Positions 26,896 through 35,889 of a DNA stretch of 40,457 nt are shown piece after piece. The stretch's first letter is position 1, and the number at the start of each line of letters is the position of its first letter. Both the position numbers and the translations under genes were made by a program. Origin of the DNA: Gemella haemolysans (lineage in GTDB: Bacteria; Bacillota; Bacilli; Staphylococcales; Gemellaceae). Below the pieces are notes generated by a model. That model did not search any database, was not told the DNA's origin, and saw only the letters and a program-made list of their open reading frames with translations. The DNA is taken from assembly GCF_028308085.1 (NCBI RefSeq), contig NZ_JAQMFS010000020.1, forward strand, positions 1 through 40,457, given 5' to 3'.

Positions 26896-27511
26896 TGTCT
26901 AAAAATCCTTCCAGTATTGAAAGTGCCTGTTTTTGAACATTTTCATAAGTATCACTTGCATCAATTACTTTGATGCGCTCTGTATATTCTTTCGAAAGGT
27001 CATCATAACCTCGTTTTACATTTTTATAAAAGTTTAAACTTTCCTGATCCATACGGTTATTGTCGTCTCTATTTTTAGTACGAGCTAAACCTACCTCAAC
27101 ATCTACCGAAAAGTATAAAGTTAAATCAGGTTCTAAGTTATCAGTAGCATATGCATTAATATCCAATATATCCCGTTTACTAAGTCCACGACCATAAGAT
27201 TGGTAAGCTACTGAACTATCAACAAAACGATCACATATAACTATATAACCTTCATTTAAATGTGGGAGTATTTTTTTTACAATATGATCACGTCTACTTG
27301 CACAAAATAGCAAACTTTCAGTTTTAGCGTCAATATCGTTAGAACTATCAAATAGAAGTTCACGAATTTTTTCACTAAAGTCTGTTCCTCCTGGTTCACG
27401 TGTTGTAATTACCTTATAACCTTTTTCTTTTAAATACTCGGTAGCAAAGTTAATAAAGCTCGTTTTACCTGAACCATCTGAACCTTCTACTGTTATGAAT
27501 TTACCTTTCAT
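26885..27511 (-). CDS. tmk: Thymidylate kinase
   Basis: Tmk phosphorylates dTMP to dTDP. The 208-residue protein has the P-loop GSDGSGKTS at 10-18, the TREPGGTDFSEKIR substrate motif and DRFVDSSVAYQ. It overlaps holB by 11 bases and starts 21 bp after the aminotransferase gene, inside a seven-gene operon. Confidence 0.97.
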   Translation of the reverse strand: MKGKFITVEGSDGSGKTSFINFATEYLKEKGYKVITTREPGGTDFSEKIRELLFDSSNDIDAKTESLLFCASRRDHIVKKILPHLNEGYIVICDRFVDSSVAYQSYGRGLSKRDILDINAYATDNLEPDLTLYFSVDVEVGLARTKNRDDNNRMDQESLNFYKNVKRGYDDLSKEYTERIKVIDASDTYENVQKQALSILEGFLDNEL

Positions 27512-27532
27512 TTGAATAACCTTTCTACTATA

Positions 27533-28711
27533 TTATTTATTCATAAATTGAGAAATTCTTTCAACTGCTTCTTTAATATTTTCGATACTAGTTGCATAAC
27601 TAATTCTAAAGAAGTCATTATATGCACTACCAAAAGCTGTTCCCGGAATAACCCCAACGCGAGCTTCTTTCGCTAATAATTTACAGAATTCCATAGCACC
27701 TAAATCACGGTACTTAGCTGGAATTTTAGCAAAAATATAAAATGCTCCATCGATTTCAGGAATTTCAAATCCTAATTCACGAAGTTTTGGAACCATATAA
27801 TCTTTTCTTTCTCTATATGTTTCAATCATGTGTTTATTGTATTTATCTACATTTTCATCATTAAGCGCTACTACTGCTGCATCTTGAATGAATGTAGCTG
27901 CACCAGAAACTGTAAATAAGTGGAATACTCCAATTTTTCTAACCATAGCTAATGGAGCCGCGATGAATCCTACACGCCACCCTGTCATAGCGTGAGATTT
28001 AGATAATCCACTAATAAGTACAGTTTGTTCCGGAATAAATTCTGCTAATGATGTATGTTTATAATTGTATGTAATATCTCCATATATTTCATCACTAATT
28101 ACAAAAATGTCATATTTCCCTAATACATCAGCAATAGCTTTAACTTCTTCTCTCGTATATGAAACACCACTTGGGTTGTTTGGATAGTTAATTAGTATTG
28201 CTTTTGCGTCTTTATTTTCTTCTAAAGCTTTTTCTAAATCGCTAGGAAGAACTTTAAATCCATTATCAACTGTATCTATAAATTTGATATTACATTTATT
28301 TAAAATACCAACTCCCTCGTAAGCTGAGAAATATGGTGTTACTACTATAATAGTATCCCCCTCGTTAGTTACAGCAGAAATTGTGTGTTCTATCGCAGCA
28401 GATGCTCCAATTGTTACGATAATTTCATCAGGACTATAATTTAAATTATATCTTTTCTCTAAATTTTTTGCCCATGCTGTACGTAACTCTGCAATACCAT
28501 TATTTACTGAATAGTGCGTTCTATTATTATCTAGAGCACGTTTTGCAGCTTCTTTAACTTCTTCCGCAGTGTCAAAATCTGGCTCTCCTAAAGTTAATTT
28601 GATAATTCCTTCTATAGAAGAAGCATATCTATCAAACTCTCTTATCGGCGAACCTGTAAGGTTTGCAAGTGATGTGTTGAACTTATTTTCTAATGATTTT
28701 TTAATTTCCAT
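27533..28711 (-). CDS. Class I/II PLP-dependent aminotransferase (PatA/AspC-like)
   Basis: The 392-residue fold-type I aminotransferase has YPNNPSG (176-182), DEIY (207-210) and the PLP lysine K238 in SGLSKSHAMTGWR, with the phosphate-binding arginine at 246. These place it in the aspartate/aromatic/diaminopimelate aminotransferase group; the exact amino donor cannot be fixed. GAAGGAAG precedes the ATG. It heads the operon that runs through tmk to the H-box protein, so amino-acid control may extend to these housekeeping genes. It is divergent from ilvE across CodY-like boxes. Confidence 0.88.
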   Translation of the reverse strand: MEIKKSLENKFNTSLANLTGSPIREFDRYASSIEGIIKLTLGEPDFDTAEEVKEAAKRALDNNRTHYSVNNGIAELRTAWAKNLEKRYNLNYSPDEIIVTIGASAAIEHTISAVTNEGDTIIVVTPYFSAYEGVGILNKCNIKFIDTVDNGFKVLPSDLEKALEENKDAKAILINYPNNPSGVSYTREEVKAIADVLGKYDIFVISDEIYGDITYNYKHTSLAEFIPEQTVLISGLSKSHAMTGWRVGFIAAPLAMVRKIGVFHLFTVSGAATFIQDAAVVALNDENVDKYNKHMIETYRERKDYMVPKLRELGFEIPEIDGAFYIFAKIPAKYRDLGAMEFCKLLAKEARVGVIPGTAFGSAYNDFFRISYATSIENIKEAVERISQFMNK

Positions 28712-28776
28712 AAATTTATCTTCCTTCTTTATTATATTAGATACATTGTTAATGTAATACTACTAATATTGTATCA

Positions 28777-28912
28777 TATTTTCAGTAAAAATAGAATTCT
28801 TATTAGTAATATCGAATAAAATTCCAAACAATGTTTACGTATAATTTTATAGTATTTTCAGAAAATTTTCAACAATTAATTTCGGATATTTTGATTAAAA
28901 TTTCAGAAAATT
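28777..28912. promoter_or_regulatory. CodY-box-like sites between the aminotransferase gene and ilvE
   Basis: Two sites match the CodY consensus AATTTTCWGAAAATT at 14 of 15 positions: TATTTTCAGAAAATT (28853-28867) and AAATTTCAGAAAATT (28898-28912). A weaker third (28777-28791, 11 of 15) lies nearer the aminotransferase gene. The second box ends 12 bp before the ilvE -35. Confidence 0.65.
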
Positions 28913-28924
28913 TAAAGAAAAGTA

Positions 28925-28953
28925 TTGAAAAAAACTTTAATTAGTATTATAAT
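28925..28953 (+). promoter_or_regulatory. ilvE promoter
   Basis: TTGAAA (28925-28930) and TATAAT (28948-28953) with a 17-base spacer, 50 bp before the ATG. The leader is too short for a T-box. Confidence 0.8.
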
Positions 28954-29003
28954 AATTTTAACAAATTTTTAAAATTAATTGTTTATAAAAGGAGAAATAT
29001 AAT

Positions 29004-30089
29004 ATGACAAAACTTACAGTAAATGATATAAGAGTAGAACTTACTAAAAATCCAAAAGAAAAAACGCCAGATGATAAATTAGGATTTGGTTCAGTATTCA
29101 CTGATCACATGTTCGTTATGGACTGGTCATCAGAAAAAGGATGGTATGATCCACGTATCGTACCTTACGGACCAATTCCAGTATCACCAGCATTAAACGT
29201 GTTACACTACGGACAAAGCGTTTTTGAAGGAATGAAAGCTTATAACGCAAATGGAGAAGCTGTTTTATTCCGTCCAGAACAAAACTTTAGACGTTTAAAC
29301 AATTCATCAGACCGTATAGCTTTACCACAATTAGATGAAGAGTTCGCATTAGCAGCTCTTAAAAAATTAATCTCTATCGATAAAGACTGGATTCCAAAAG
29401 CTGAAGGTACTTCACTATACGTTAGACCATTCTTATATGGTTCTGAAGAAGCACTTGGAGTACACCCTAACCATGAAGTTAAGTTTATAATCATCTTATC
29501 TCCATCAGGAAGCTACTTCAAAGCTGGTCTTCAACCAAATAAAATCTTCGTAGAACACGAATATGTACGTGCTGTACGTGGTGGATTCGGATTCGCTAAA
29601 ACTGCAGGTAACTACGCTGGATCTCTTAAAGGTCAAAAGAAAGCTCAAGAACTTGGTTACTCTCAATCTCTATGGCTTGATGGAGTAGAACAAAAATACA
29701 TCGAAGAAGGAGGAGCAATGAACATCTTCTTCAAAATCGATGGAACATTCGTTACACCTGAGTTAAACGGTTCTATCCTTCCAGGTATCACTCGTGCATC
29801 AGTAATAGAATTACTTAAATCATTAGGTGAAAAAGTAGAAGAAAGAAAACTATCTCTAGAAGAAGTTTACGAAGCATATGACAACGGAAAACTTGAAGAA
29901 GTATTCTTATGTGGTACTGCTGCTGTAATCGCTCCTGTTGGTGAATTATTCGATGGTACTAAGAAACTAGAACTTATCAAAGATGATAAACCAGGAGAAT
30001 GGACTCAAAAAATCTACAACCTACTTACTGGTATCCAACTTGGTAAAGTTGAAGATAAATTCGGATGGGTTGTTAAAGTAGAAGAATAA
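29004..30089 (+). CDS. ilvE: Branched-chain amino acid aminotransferase IlvE
   Basis: IlvE interconverts Leu, Ile and Val with their 2-oxo acids. The 361-residue class IV (fold type IV) enzyme has the PLP lysine K199 in GGFGFAKTAGNY, the N-terminal LHYGQSVFEGMKAY and the C-terminal GTAAVIAPVGE. Length matches the long bacterial type II form. AAAGGAG precedes the ATG. Codon choice is more biased than in its neighbours, suggesting high expression. It is monocistronic with a strong terminator. Confidence 0.96.
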   Translation: MTKLTVNDIRVELTKNPKEKTPDDKLGFGSVFTDHMFVMDWSSEKGWYDPRIVPYGPIPVSPALNVLHYGQSVFEGMKAYNANGEAVLFRPEQNFRRLNNSSDRIALPQLDEEFALAALKKLISIDKDWIPKAEGTSLYVRPFLYGSEEALGVHPNHEVKFIIILSPSGSYFKAGLQPNKIFVEHEYVRAVRGGFGFAKTAGNYAGSLKGQKKAQELGYSQSLWLDGVEQKYIEEGGAMNIFFKIDGTFVTPELNGSILPGITRASVIELLKSLGEKVEERKLSLEEVYEAYDNGKLEEVFLCGTAAVIAPVGELFDGTKKLELIKDDKPGEWTQKIYNLLTGIQLGKVEDKFGWVVKVEE

Positions 30090-30099
30090 TATAAAAATA

Positions 30100-30136
30100 A
30101 AAGATTCCAAGTTAAACAATTTGGAATCTTTTTTAT
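30100..30136 (+). terminator. Terminator after ilvE
   Basis: A perfect 11-bp stem (30100-30110 with 30121-30131) followed by T residues. Confidence 0.92.
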
Positions 30137-30191
30137 CTTATTGTTAAGTATTCAAGATTTATCTAAAGCACAAATAATATGCAATACAATA

Positions 30192-30231
30192 AAAAGATGA
30201 AGTATAGTATAACACCAACTTCATCTTTTTT
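30192..30231 (-). terminator. Terminator after the first FNT gene (both strands possible)
   Basis: A perfect 12-bp stem AAAAGATGAAGT/ACTTCATCTTTT (30192-30203 with 30218-30229) with T runs on both strands. It lies 55 nt past the channel gene stop. Confidence 0.85.
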
Positions 30232-30284
30232 ATTTATTTGCTAATATTATTAATGTAAATTATATTCTATCGACTTTTATAAGC

Positions 30285-31070
30285 TTATTTTTTGTAAGCA
30301 AATGTGTATAGAGCAGTAACTAAAGTAACAGCCCCAACAAAGTTTCCTAAGAATACTGTTCCCATGTTTTGAATAAATTGTAAAACAGAGATATTTGCAC
30401 CTTCAAACATTGCAGCTGGGATTGCGAACATGTTCGCAACCAAGTGTTGGAATCCAATAGCAACGAATGTCATAATTGGGAACCATACACCAAACATTTT
30501 ACTACCTACATCTTTAGCAGCGAAGTTTAACCATACTGCCATACCTACTAACCAGTTACAACCTACAGCTGAGAAGAATACTTGCCAGAATGTTAAGTAT
30601 ACTTTTGATTCACCAGCTGAAATAGTTTTAGCTGCAATAGCTCCACCAGTTAAACCAGTTAAATGTCCTAAGAAATAAGCAATAACTAATGAACCTACAA
30701 GGTTAGCAAATGTAATAACAACCATATTTTTAGCTAATAGTTTAAAACTAATTTTCTTATTGAACCATGCAACAGTTACAGCCATCATATTACCTGTAAC
30801 TAACTCTCCACCACCTACTAAAATACAAATAAGTCCGATTGGGAAAACAGATGCCCCTAATAATGCACCAATTCCTCCGAATTCTTTAGGAATTGATCCT
30901 GATACTCGAAGTAAAGCTAAGAAACCTACCCCGATAAATGCACCACCTAAGAATCCTAAACTTAACATGTATTTAAGGCTTGCAGTCGCTTTAGCAACAC
31001 CTTTTTTACAAGTTAACTCGTAAGTTTCTTGTGGCTCTAAAAATACTTTAGATTCTACAGTGTTTGTCAT
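30285..31070 (-). CDS. Formate/nitrite transporter (FNT) family channel, copy 1
   Basis: FNT proteins are pentameric channels for small anions such as formate, nitrite, lactate or hydrosulfide. The start is ATG 31070, after AAGGAG; upstream codons lack a signal. The 261-residue protein has six membrane segments with FLGGAFIGVGF near helix 1, GGGELVTGNM in the middle and NWLVGMAVWLNFAAKD. Substrate is not readable. It is a close paralogue of the next gene upstream. Both have their own promoters, so they are probably expressed separately. Confidence 0.9.
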   Translation of the reverse strand: MTNTVESKVFLEPQETYELTCKKGVAKATASLKYMLSLGFLGGAFIGVGFLALLRVSGSIPKEFGGIGALLGASVFPIGLICILVGGGELVTGNMMAVTVAWFNKKISFKLLAKNMVVITFANLVGSLVIAYFLGHLTGLTGGAIAAKTISAGESKVYLTFWQVFFSAVGCNWLVGMAVWLNFAAKDVGSKMFGVWFPIMTFVAIGFQHLVANMFAIPAAMFEGANISVLQFIQNMGTVFLGNFVGAVTLVTALYTFAYKK

Positions 31071-31138
31071 AATAACACTCTCCTTAAAAAATTTATAATA
31101 ATTACATAGATACAACCTTTTCTATATCTACAATAAAA

Positions 31139-31167
31139 ATTATACAATAACAACGACATTTTTCCAA
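31139..31167 (-). promoter_or_regulatory. Promoter of FNT copy 1
   Basis: Minus-strand TTGGAA (31167-31162) and TATAAT (31144-31139) with a 17-base spacer. Confidence 0.7.
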
Positions 31168-31283
31168 CCCCTATTTTAATACAGATTTCATTAAAATGTG
31201 TACAAATTAATAAACTTAGGTGAAACTTATTTAACATAACTAAACAAATATATTACTAATTTAAATATAAAGTAAAAGATAAA

Positions 31284-31315
31284 AACCACTAGAAATAAAA
31301 CGTTTCCTAATGGTT
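31284..31315 (-). terminator. Terminator after FNT copy 2
   Basis: A nine-base-pair stem (31307-31315 with 31284-31292, one G-U) plus inner GAAA/TTTC, followed by a T-rich tail on the minus strand. Confidence 0.7.
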
Positions 31316-31332
31316 ATGTTAAATTATAATTT

Positions 31333-32124
31333 TTAATTATTATTTTTATAAGCTATTGTATATAAACCAGCAACCAATATCGCTCCACCTAAAAAATTTC
31401 CTAAAAAAATTACAAACATATTATTAATAAATTGCATTATTGTAATATCTGCACCACCAAACATAGCTGCTGGAATAACAAACATGTTGGCTACAACGTG
31501 TTGAAAACCAACGGCTACGAATGTCATAATTGGAAACCATGTACCAATTATTTTTCCACTTACATCTTTAGCACAGAAAGATAACCATGCACCCATACCT
31601 ACTAACCAGTTACATCCGACACCTGAAAACACACCTTGCCAAAATGTCGCGTTAACTTTTGACTCAGCAGTAGCTAAAGTTTTCGCAAATGTCGCTCCTT
31701 CAGTAAGTCCTGTCACATGTCCTAAAAAATATGCTACAAAAACAGCACCCACTAAATTTGCTAATGTTATAATAATCAAATTTTTCACCAACATTACTAG
31801 ACTTACTTTTTTATTGAAAAATGCTAATGTAACTGCCATCATATTACTAGTTATCAATTCTCCACCACCTACTAATATACAAATCAAACCAATTGGAAAG
31901 ACAGCCGCTCCTAATAAGACCCCTAATCCTCCAAATTCATGTGGAATAGATCCTGCAACTTTTAAATAAGCAAGATAACCTACTGCTATAAATGCACCTC
32001 CCAAGAAACCTAGACTTAACATATATTTTAGGCTTCCTGAAGCTTTAGCCACACCCTTTTTACTAGTGTATTCATATAATTCTTGAGGCTCTAAATAAGC
32101 CTTTGTGTGTATATATTCTGACAT
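31333..32124 (-). CDS. Formate/nitrite transporter (FNT) family channel, copy 2
   Basis: The 263-residue protein is colinear with copy 1 over its whole length and clearly related by duplication; for example both have FLGGAFI and GGGEL(V/I)T(G/S)NMMAVT. Differences cluster in the loops, with more Val/Ile substitutions here and NWLVGMGAWLSFCAKD in place of the copy 1 sequence. The substrate could be the same or different. TAAGGAG precedes the ATG. It has its own promoter (32156-32184) and terminator. Confidence 0.9.
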   Translation of the reverse strand: MSEYIHTKAYLEPQELYEYTSKKGVAKASGSLKYMLSLGFLGGAFIAVGYLAYLKVAGSIPHEFGGLGVLLGAAVFPIGLICILVGGGELITSNMMAVTLAFFNKKVSLVMLVKNLIIITLANLVGAVFVAYFLGHVTGLTEGATFAKTLATAESKVNATFWQGVFSGVGCNWLVGMGAWLSFCAKDVSGKIIGTWFPIMTFVAVGFQHVVANMFVIPAAMFGGADITIMQFINNMFVIFLGNFLGGAILVAGLYTIAYKNNN

Positions 32125-32155
32125 AACTTTTGTCTCCTTATTATATTCTACAGAT

Positions 32156-32184
32156 ATTATATAACAAATGATTTACATTAACAA
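32156..32184 (-). promoter_or_regulatory. Promoter of FNT copy 2
   Basis: Minus-strand TTGTTA and TATAAT with a 17-base spacer, 32 bp before the ATG. Confidence 0.7.
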
Positions 32185-32539
32185 ATACAGTATTAGGACT
32201 CCCTTGTTATATATTTTTATTTTAATATATATCATAAATTATTAACTAAACATCATTTTACCCGCTCCATTACTATTTCACTAAATTACTCTATACTACA
32301 GCTTTATATATAACACTTAAATTATAGATATATATTTTTTTATTTTTAAAGTTTTATATTTATTATTTTTTAAATATAATATTTTTAATTAGAATATATA
32401 ACTATTATTATCCTGCTATTAAATTGACTTCTTATATATTGTTTTAGATTTTTCCTATTAGTATCATAGAAAATTACTTATAATTTTTATATAATTCTAA
32501 AAAATTATATATTCAAAATCTGTATACAAATAAGCATAT

Positions 32540-32569
32540 AAAAAAGCGATTGGACATTTCCAATCGCTT
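32540..32569 (-). terminator. Terminator after rny
   Basis: A perfect 10-bp stem AAGCGATTGG/CCAATCGCTT (32544-32553, 32560-32569) with a six-base loop and a minus-strand T run, seven nt past the stop. Confidence 0.93.
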
Positions 32570-32575
32570 AATTTA

Positions 32576-34129
32576 TTATCTTGCAAGCTTAACCGCTCTA
32601 ACCTCACGAATAACATTAACTTTAATGTTTCCTGGGTATTGCATCGTTTCTTCGATTTTATTTTTAACTTCTTTGGCAATTTTGTAAGTTTTTGTATCAT
32701 CTACTTCTTCAGGATTTACGATTACTCGAATCTCACGACCTGCTTGAATAGCAAATGTTTTCTCAACACCTTTGTGTTCATTTGCGATTTCTTCAAGTTT
32801 TTGTAGACGTTTAATATAATTCTCTAATGACTCTCTTCGAGCTCCTGGACGTGATGCAGAAAGTGCATCCGCTGTGGCAACAATGACAGAAATAGGATTT
32901 GTTGGTTCTGTATCTCCATGGTGTGAAGCAATTGCATTAACAACAATCGCATTTTCTTTATATTTAAGAGCTAAAGCAACACCAATTTCAACGTGCGAAC
33001 CTTCTACTTCATGATCAAGTGCTTTACCGATATCGTGTAGTAAACCTGCACGACGAGCTGTAGCAACATCTAAGTCTAACTCAGCCGCGATAAGTCCGGC
33101 GATATACGCTACTTCCATAGAGTGTTGTAATCCATTTTGACCATAACTTGTTCTATATTTTAACTTACCTACGATCTTAACTAAATCTGGGTGCATGTTG
33201 TGGATTCCAAGATCAAATGTAGCTTGTTCCCCTGCATCTCTAATAACTTGATCAATATTTTTACGTGCTTTGTCAACAGCTTCCTCAATTTTTGAAGGAT
33301 GAATACGACCATCATCGATAAGTGATTTAATTGCTGTTTTTGCAATTTCACGACGGATAGGATCATATCCAGAAAGGATAACTGCTTCTGGAGTATCGTC
33401 AATAATTAAATCTACTCCAGTCAATGTTTCTAAAGTACGAATATTTCTTCCTTCACGTCCGATAATACGACCTTTCATATCATCACTTGGAAGATCAACA
33501 ACTGATACCGTAGTTTCACTAACTACATCTGTTGCAAAACGTTGTAACGATTGAACAATAAGTTCTTTTGCACGTTTATCTGCAACGTTTTTCGCCTCTA
33601 GTTCTTTATTTCTAATATATATTGCCATGTCTTTAGCCATATCAGTCTCAACTGTGGCCATAATCTCTTCACGAGCTTGTTCTTCTGTTAAGTTTGCAAT
33701 TCTTTGCAACTCTGTTTCTTGTTGAATTTTAAGTTGATTAACCTCACTACTTTTCTCTTCAAGAAGCTGAGATTTTTCTTCCAATTTCATCTCTCTTGAA
33801 CTTAACAGTTCATCTTTTTTATTCAGAAGTTCTGTTTGACGTTCTAATGAAGATTCTTTTTGAACGATTCTATCTTCTTGTCTTTGAATATCTTGTTTTT
33901 TAAATTCTGCTTCTTTATTAGCAATATTGATTATCTCTTCAGCTTCTTTTTTAGCTATTGTAGTTTCTTTTTCTACTATATATCTAGCTTCTTTTCTTGC
34001 TTCACCAATAATATGTTCGGCATCTTGCTTAGATAATTCTAATCTCTTTTGAATAGAATTTTTTGAAATAATATATCCAAATAAAAGTCCAACAAGTAAA
34101 GCTGCAATACTGATTATTCCATAAATCAT
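32576..34129 (-). CDS. rny: Ribonuclease Y
   Basis: RNase Y is the membrane-anchored endonuclease that initiates mRNA decay in Firmicutes. The start is ATG 34129, after AGAGGTTG; the open frame continues 30 codons upstream without a signal. The 517-residue product has an N-terminal membrane helix (about 2-21), a long coiled coil (about 25-190), a KH domain with [11 protein letters not shown] (220-230) and an HD domain with the catalytic pair H365-D366 in [12 protein letters not shown]. Everything is intact. It is monocistronic, with a promoter at 34227-34255. Confidence 0.96.
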   Translation of the reverse strand: MIYGIISIAALLVGLLFGYIISKNSIQKRLELSKQDAEHIIGEARKEARYIVEKETTIAKKEAEEIINIANKEAEFKKQDIQRQEDRIVQKESSLERQTELLNKKDELLSSREMKLEEKSQLLEEKSSEVNQLKIQQETELQRIANLTEEQAREEIMATVETDMAKDMAIYIRNKELEAKNVADKRAKELIVQSLQRFATDVVSETTVSVVDLPSDDMKGRIIGREGRNIRTLETLTGVDLIIDDTPEAVILSGYDPIRREIAKTAIKSLIDDGRIHPSKIEEAVDKARKNIDQVIRDAGEQATFDLGIHNMHPDLVKIVGKLKYRTSYGQNGLQHSMEVAYIAGLIAAELDLDVATARRAGLLHDIGKALDHEVEGSHVEIGVALALKYKENAIVVNAIASHHGDTEPTNPISVIVATADALSASRPGARRESLENYIKRLQKLEEIANEHKGVEKTFAIQAGREIRVIVNPEEVDDTKTYKIAKEVKNKIEETMQYPGNIKVNVIREVRAVKLAR

Positions 34130-34226
34130 TTTGCAACCTCTTTCTATTTTGAAAAATTTTTTATTATGATATTGTACTTTTGTCAGAATTTTAAACTCTG
34201 GCAATCTATCACATACCATAACTACA

Positions 34227-34255
34227 ATTCTACACTACCTATAGTAAAAAGTCAA
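34227..34255 (-). promoter_or_regulatory. rny promoter
   Basis: Minus-strand TTGACT (34255-34250) and TAGAAT (34232-34227) with a 17-base spacer, about 100 bp before the ATG. Confidence 0.7.
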
Positions 34256-34482
34256 TAGTTCACTTAGGGAAAATCTAGTTACTACATTCTTTTTCTTCTA
34301 TATAATAGCTTAATTAATTAATTAAGTTGTTCTCAAATTTTCTTTAATTATTTTATAGAAATCACTTGATTAAAATTTGACTTAGTTGTATTATTTTACT
34401 ATCTACTCAATAACTAAGTAGAAATATTTTTGCACTTGATTATAAAAAATTGAATTTTTTTTAAAAAAACTCAACAAAATAC

Positions 34483-34511
34483 TTGCAATTCCATATTTGC
34501 TATGGTATTAT
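34483..34511 (+). promoter_or_regulatory. rplK-rplA promoter
   Basis: TTGCAA (34483-34488) and TATTAT (34506-34511) with a 17-base spacer. An overlapping TATAAT at 34509-34514 is a less well spaced alternative. Confidence 0.6.
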
Positions 34512-34544
34512 AATCAAGTATGTAAAAATACAAAACTTGATTGA

Positions 34545-34583
34545 GTGGGAGAACGAAAAATTTCAAGTCGTTCAAATGACCAC
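34545..34583 (+). promoter_or_regulatory. L1-binding autoregulatory leader of rplK-rplA
   Basis: The 5' leader folds with GTGG (34545-34548) pairing CCAC (34580-34583), an internal loop GA-AATGA, and a GAACG/CGTTC helix (34551-34555 with 34569-34573). This imitates the L1 site of 23S rRNA (GUGGGAG paired with GAU-ACCAC), the known feedback element of L11-L1 operons. Confidence 0.75.
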
Positions 34584-34612
34584 ATCACGAAAAATATATA
34601 GGAGGTTTTATC

Positions 34613-35038
34613 GTGGCTAAAAAAGTTATAAAAGTTGTTAAATTACAAGTACCAGCAGGTAAAGCTAACCCAGCTCCACCAGTTGGTCCAGCGTTAGGTC
34701 AAGCTGGTGTAAACATCATGGGATTCTGTAAAGAATTCAATGCTCGTACACAAGACCAAGCAGGATTAATCATTCCAGTAGTAATCTCAGTATATGAAGA
34801 CCGTTCATTTACTTTCATTACTAAAACACCACCTGCACCAGTATTACTTAAAAAAGCAGCTAAAATTGAAAAAGCATCTTCTGTACCTAACCGTGACAAA
34901 GTTGCTACAGTTTCAAAAGCTCAAGTTCAAGAAATCGCTGAACTTAAAATGGCTGACTTAAACGCAGCTTCTGTAGAAGCAGCTATGCGTATGATCGAAG
35001 GTACTGCAAGAAGTATGGGTATCTTAGTAGGAGAATAG
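34613..35038 (+). CDS. rplK: Large-subunit ribosomal protein L11
   Basis: The 141-residue protein has the L11 N-terminal domain ([20 protein letters not shown]) and the C-terminal rRNA-binding domain ending [11 protein letters not shown]. The GTG start is supported by AGGAGG seven bases upstream. It is the first gene of rplK-rplA; secE and nusG, often upstream in Bacilli, are not here. Confidence 0.98.
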   Translation: MAKKVIKVVKLQVPAGKANPAPPVGPALGQAGVNIMGFCKEFNARTQDQAGLIIPVVISVYEDRSFTFITKTPPAPVLLKKAAKIEKASSVPNRDKVATVSKAQVQEIAELKMADLNAASVEAAMRMIEGTARSMGILVGE

Positions 35039-35051
35039 GAGGATAATTATA

Positions 35052-35744
35052 ATGGCAAAAAAAGGTAAAAAATATCTTGAAGCAGCTAAATTAGTAGATT
35101 CTTCTAGTCTATACTCTGTAGTAGAAGCAATCGAATTAGCTAAAAAAACAAGTACAGTAAAATTTGACGCAACTGTAGAAGTTGCATTCCGTTTAGGAGT
35201 TGACACTCGTAAAAACGACCAACAAGTTCGTGGAGCAGTAGTTCTTCCTAAAGGAACTGGTAAAACTGCAAAAGTTTTAGTTTTTGCTAAAGGTGATAAA
35301 GCAGCAGAAGCTGAAGCAGCAGGAGCTGACTACGTAGGACAAGGTGAATACATCACTAAAATCCAACAAGGTTGGTTTGATTTTGACGTAATCGTAGCTA
35401 CTCCAGACATGATGGGAGAAGTTGGTAAAATCGGTCGTGTATTAGGACCTAAAGGATTAATGCCAAACCCTAAAACTGGTACTGTAACTATGGACGTTAC
35501 TAAAGCAGTTAATGAAATCAAAGCTGGTAAAGTTGAATACCGTGCTGAAAAAGCTGGTGTTGTTCACACTCCAATCGGTAAAGTTTCATTCTCAACTGAA
35601 GACTTAGTTGAAAACTTCAACGCTATTCAAGACGCTTTAGCTAAAGCTAAACCAGCTGCTGCTAAAGGAACTTACTTCAAATCTGTAGCTGTAACTACAA
35701 CTATGGGTCCTGGAGTTCGCGTTAACACTGCAGAATTCAAATAA
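35052..35744 (+). CDS. rplA: Large-subunit ribosomal protein L1
   Basis: The 230-residue L1 binds the 23S rRNA stalk and, when in excess, its own mRNA leader. The signature [10 protein letters not shown] and MPNPKTGTV segments are present and the length is standard. TAGGAGG precedes the ATG by seven bases and it starts 13 bp after rplK. A strong terminator follows, so rplJ-rplL are not part of this transcript. Confidence 0.98.
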   Translation: MAKKGKKYLEAAKLVDSSSLYSVVEAIELAKKTSTVKFDATVEVAFRLGVDTRKNDQQVRGAVVLPKGTGKTAKVLVFAKGDKAAEAEAAGADYVGQGEYITKIQQGWFDFDVIVATPDMMGEVGKIGRVLGPKGLMPNPKTGTVTMDVTKAVNEIKAGKVEYRAEKAGVVHTPIGKVSFSTEDLVENFNAIQDALAKAKPAAAKGTYFKSVAVTTTMGPGVRVNTAEFK

Positions 35745-35756
35745 GAATTATTTAAT

Positions 35757-35790
35757 AAAAAGAAGATTTGGTTATCCAAGTCTTCTTTTT
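35757..35790 (+). terminator. Terminator after rplA
   Basis: A 15-bp stem (35757-35771 with 35776-35790, one G-U) closes a TTAT loop and is followed by T residues. Confidence 0.92.
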
Positions 35791-35812
35791 TATCCCTTCT
35801 TCTCTTTCAGAA

Positions 35813-35858
35813 TAAAAGACAGTTCCTCTATAACTTATTTAAAAAGGCACTGTCTATT
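35813..35858 (-). terminator. Probable terminator after the ABC permease gene
   Basis: AGACAGT/ACTGTCT (35849-35855 with 35817-35823) plus CCT/AGG pairing around a long loop, then TTTTATT on the minus strand, about 35 nt past the stop. Confidence 0.5.
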
Positions 35859-35889
35859 TTAGTATTCTGTTTTCTTATTTTACGTTCTT

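Larger units (their letters stand above)
32125..32575. other. 451-bp gap between FNT copy 2 and rny
   Basis: The gap holds the FNT copy 2 promoter (minus-strand TTGTTA at 32184-32179 and TATAAT at 32161-32156, spacer 17) and the rny terminator (32544-32569). The 350 bp between are extremely AT-rich; I see no gene, repeat or regulatory motif there. Confidence 0.6.
34130..34612. other. Divergent control region between rny and rplK
   Basis: The 483-bp gap contains the rny promoter, about 220 bp of featureless AT-rich DNA (with a short TTAATTAAT repeat near 34312), the rplK promoter, and an L1-binding-type leader. No protein-coding frame is credible. Confidence 0.7.

Noticed and set aside
28954-29003. 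T-box leader before ilvE
   Set aside because: The leader is only about 45 nt, too short, and has no T-box or terminator.
34130-34219. 30-codon N-terminal extension of RNase Y
   Set aside because: The membrane anchor must be N-terminal, and ATG 34129 has a proper ribosome-binding site.
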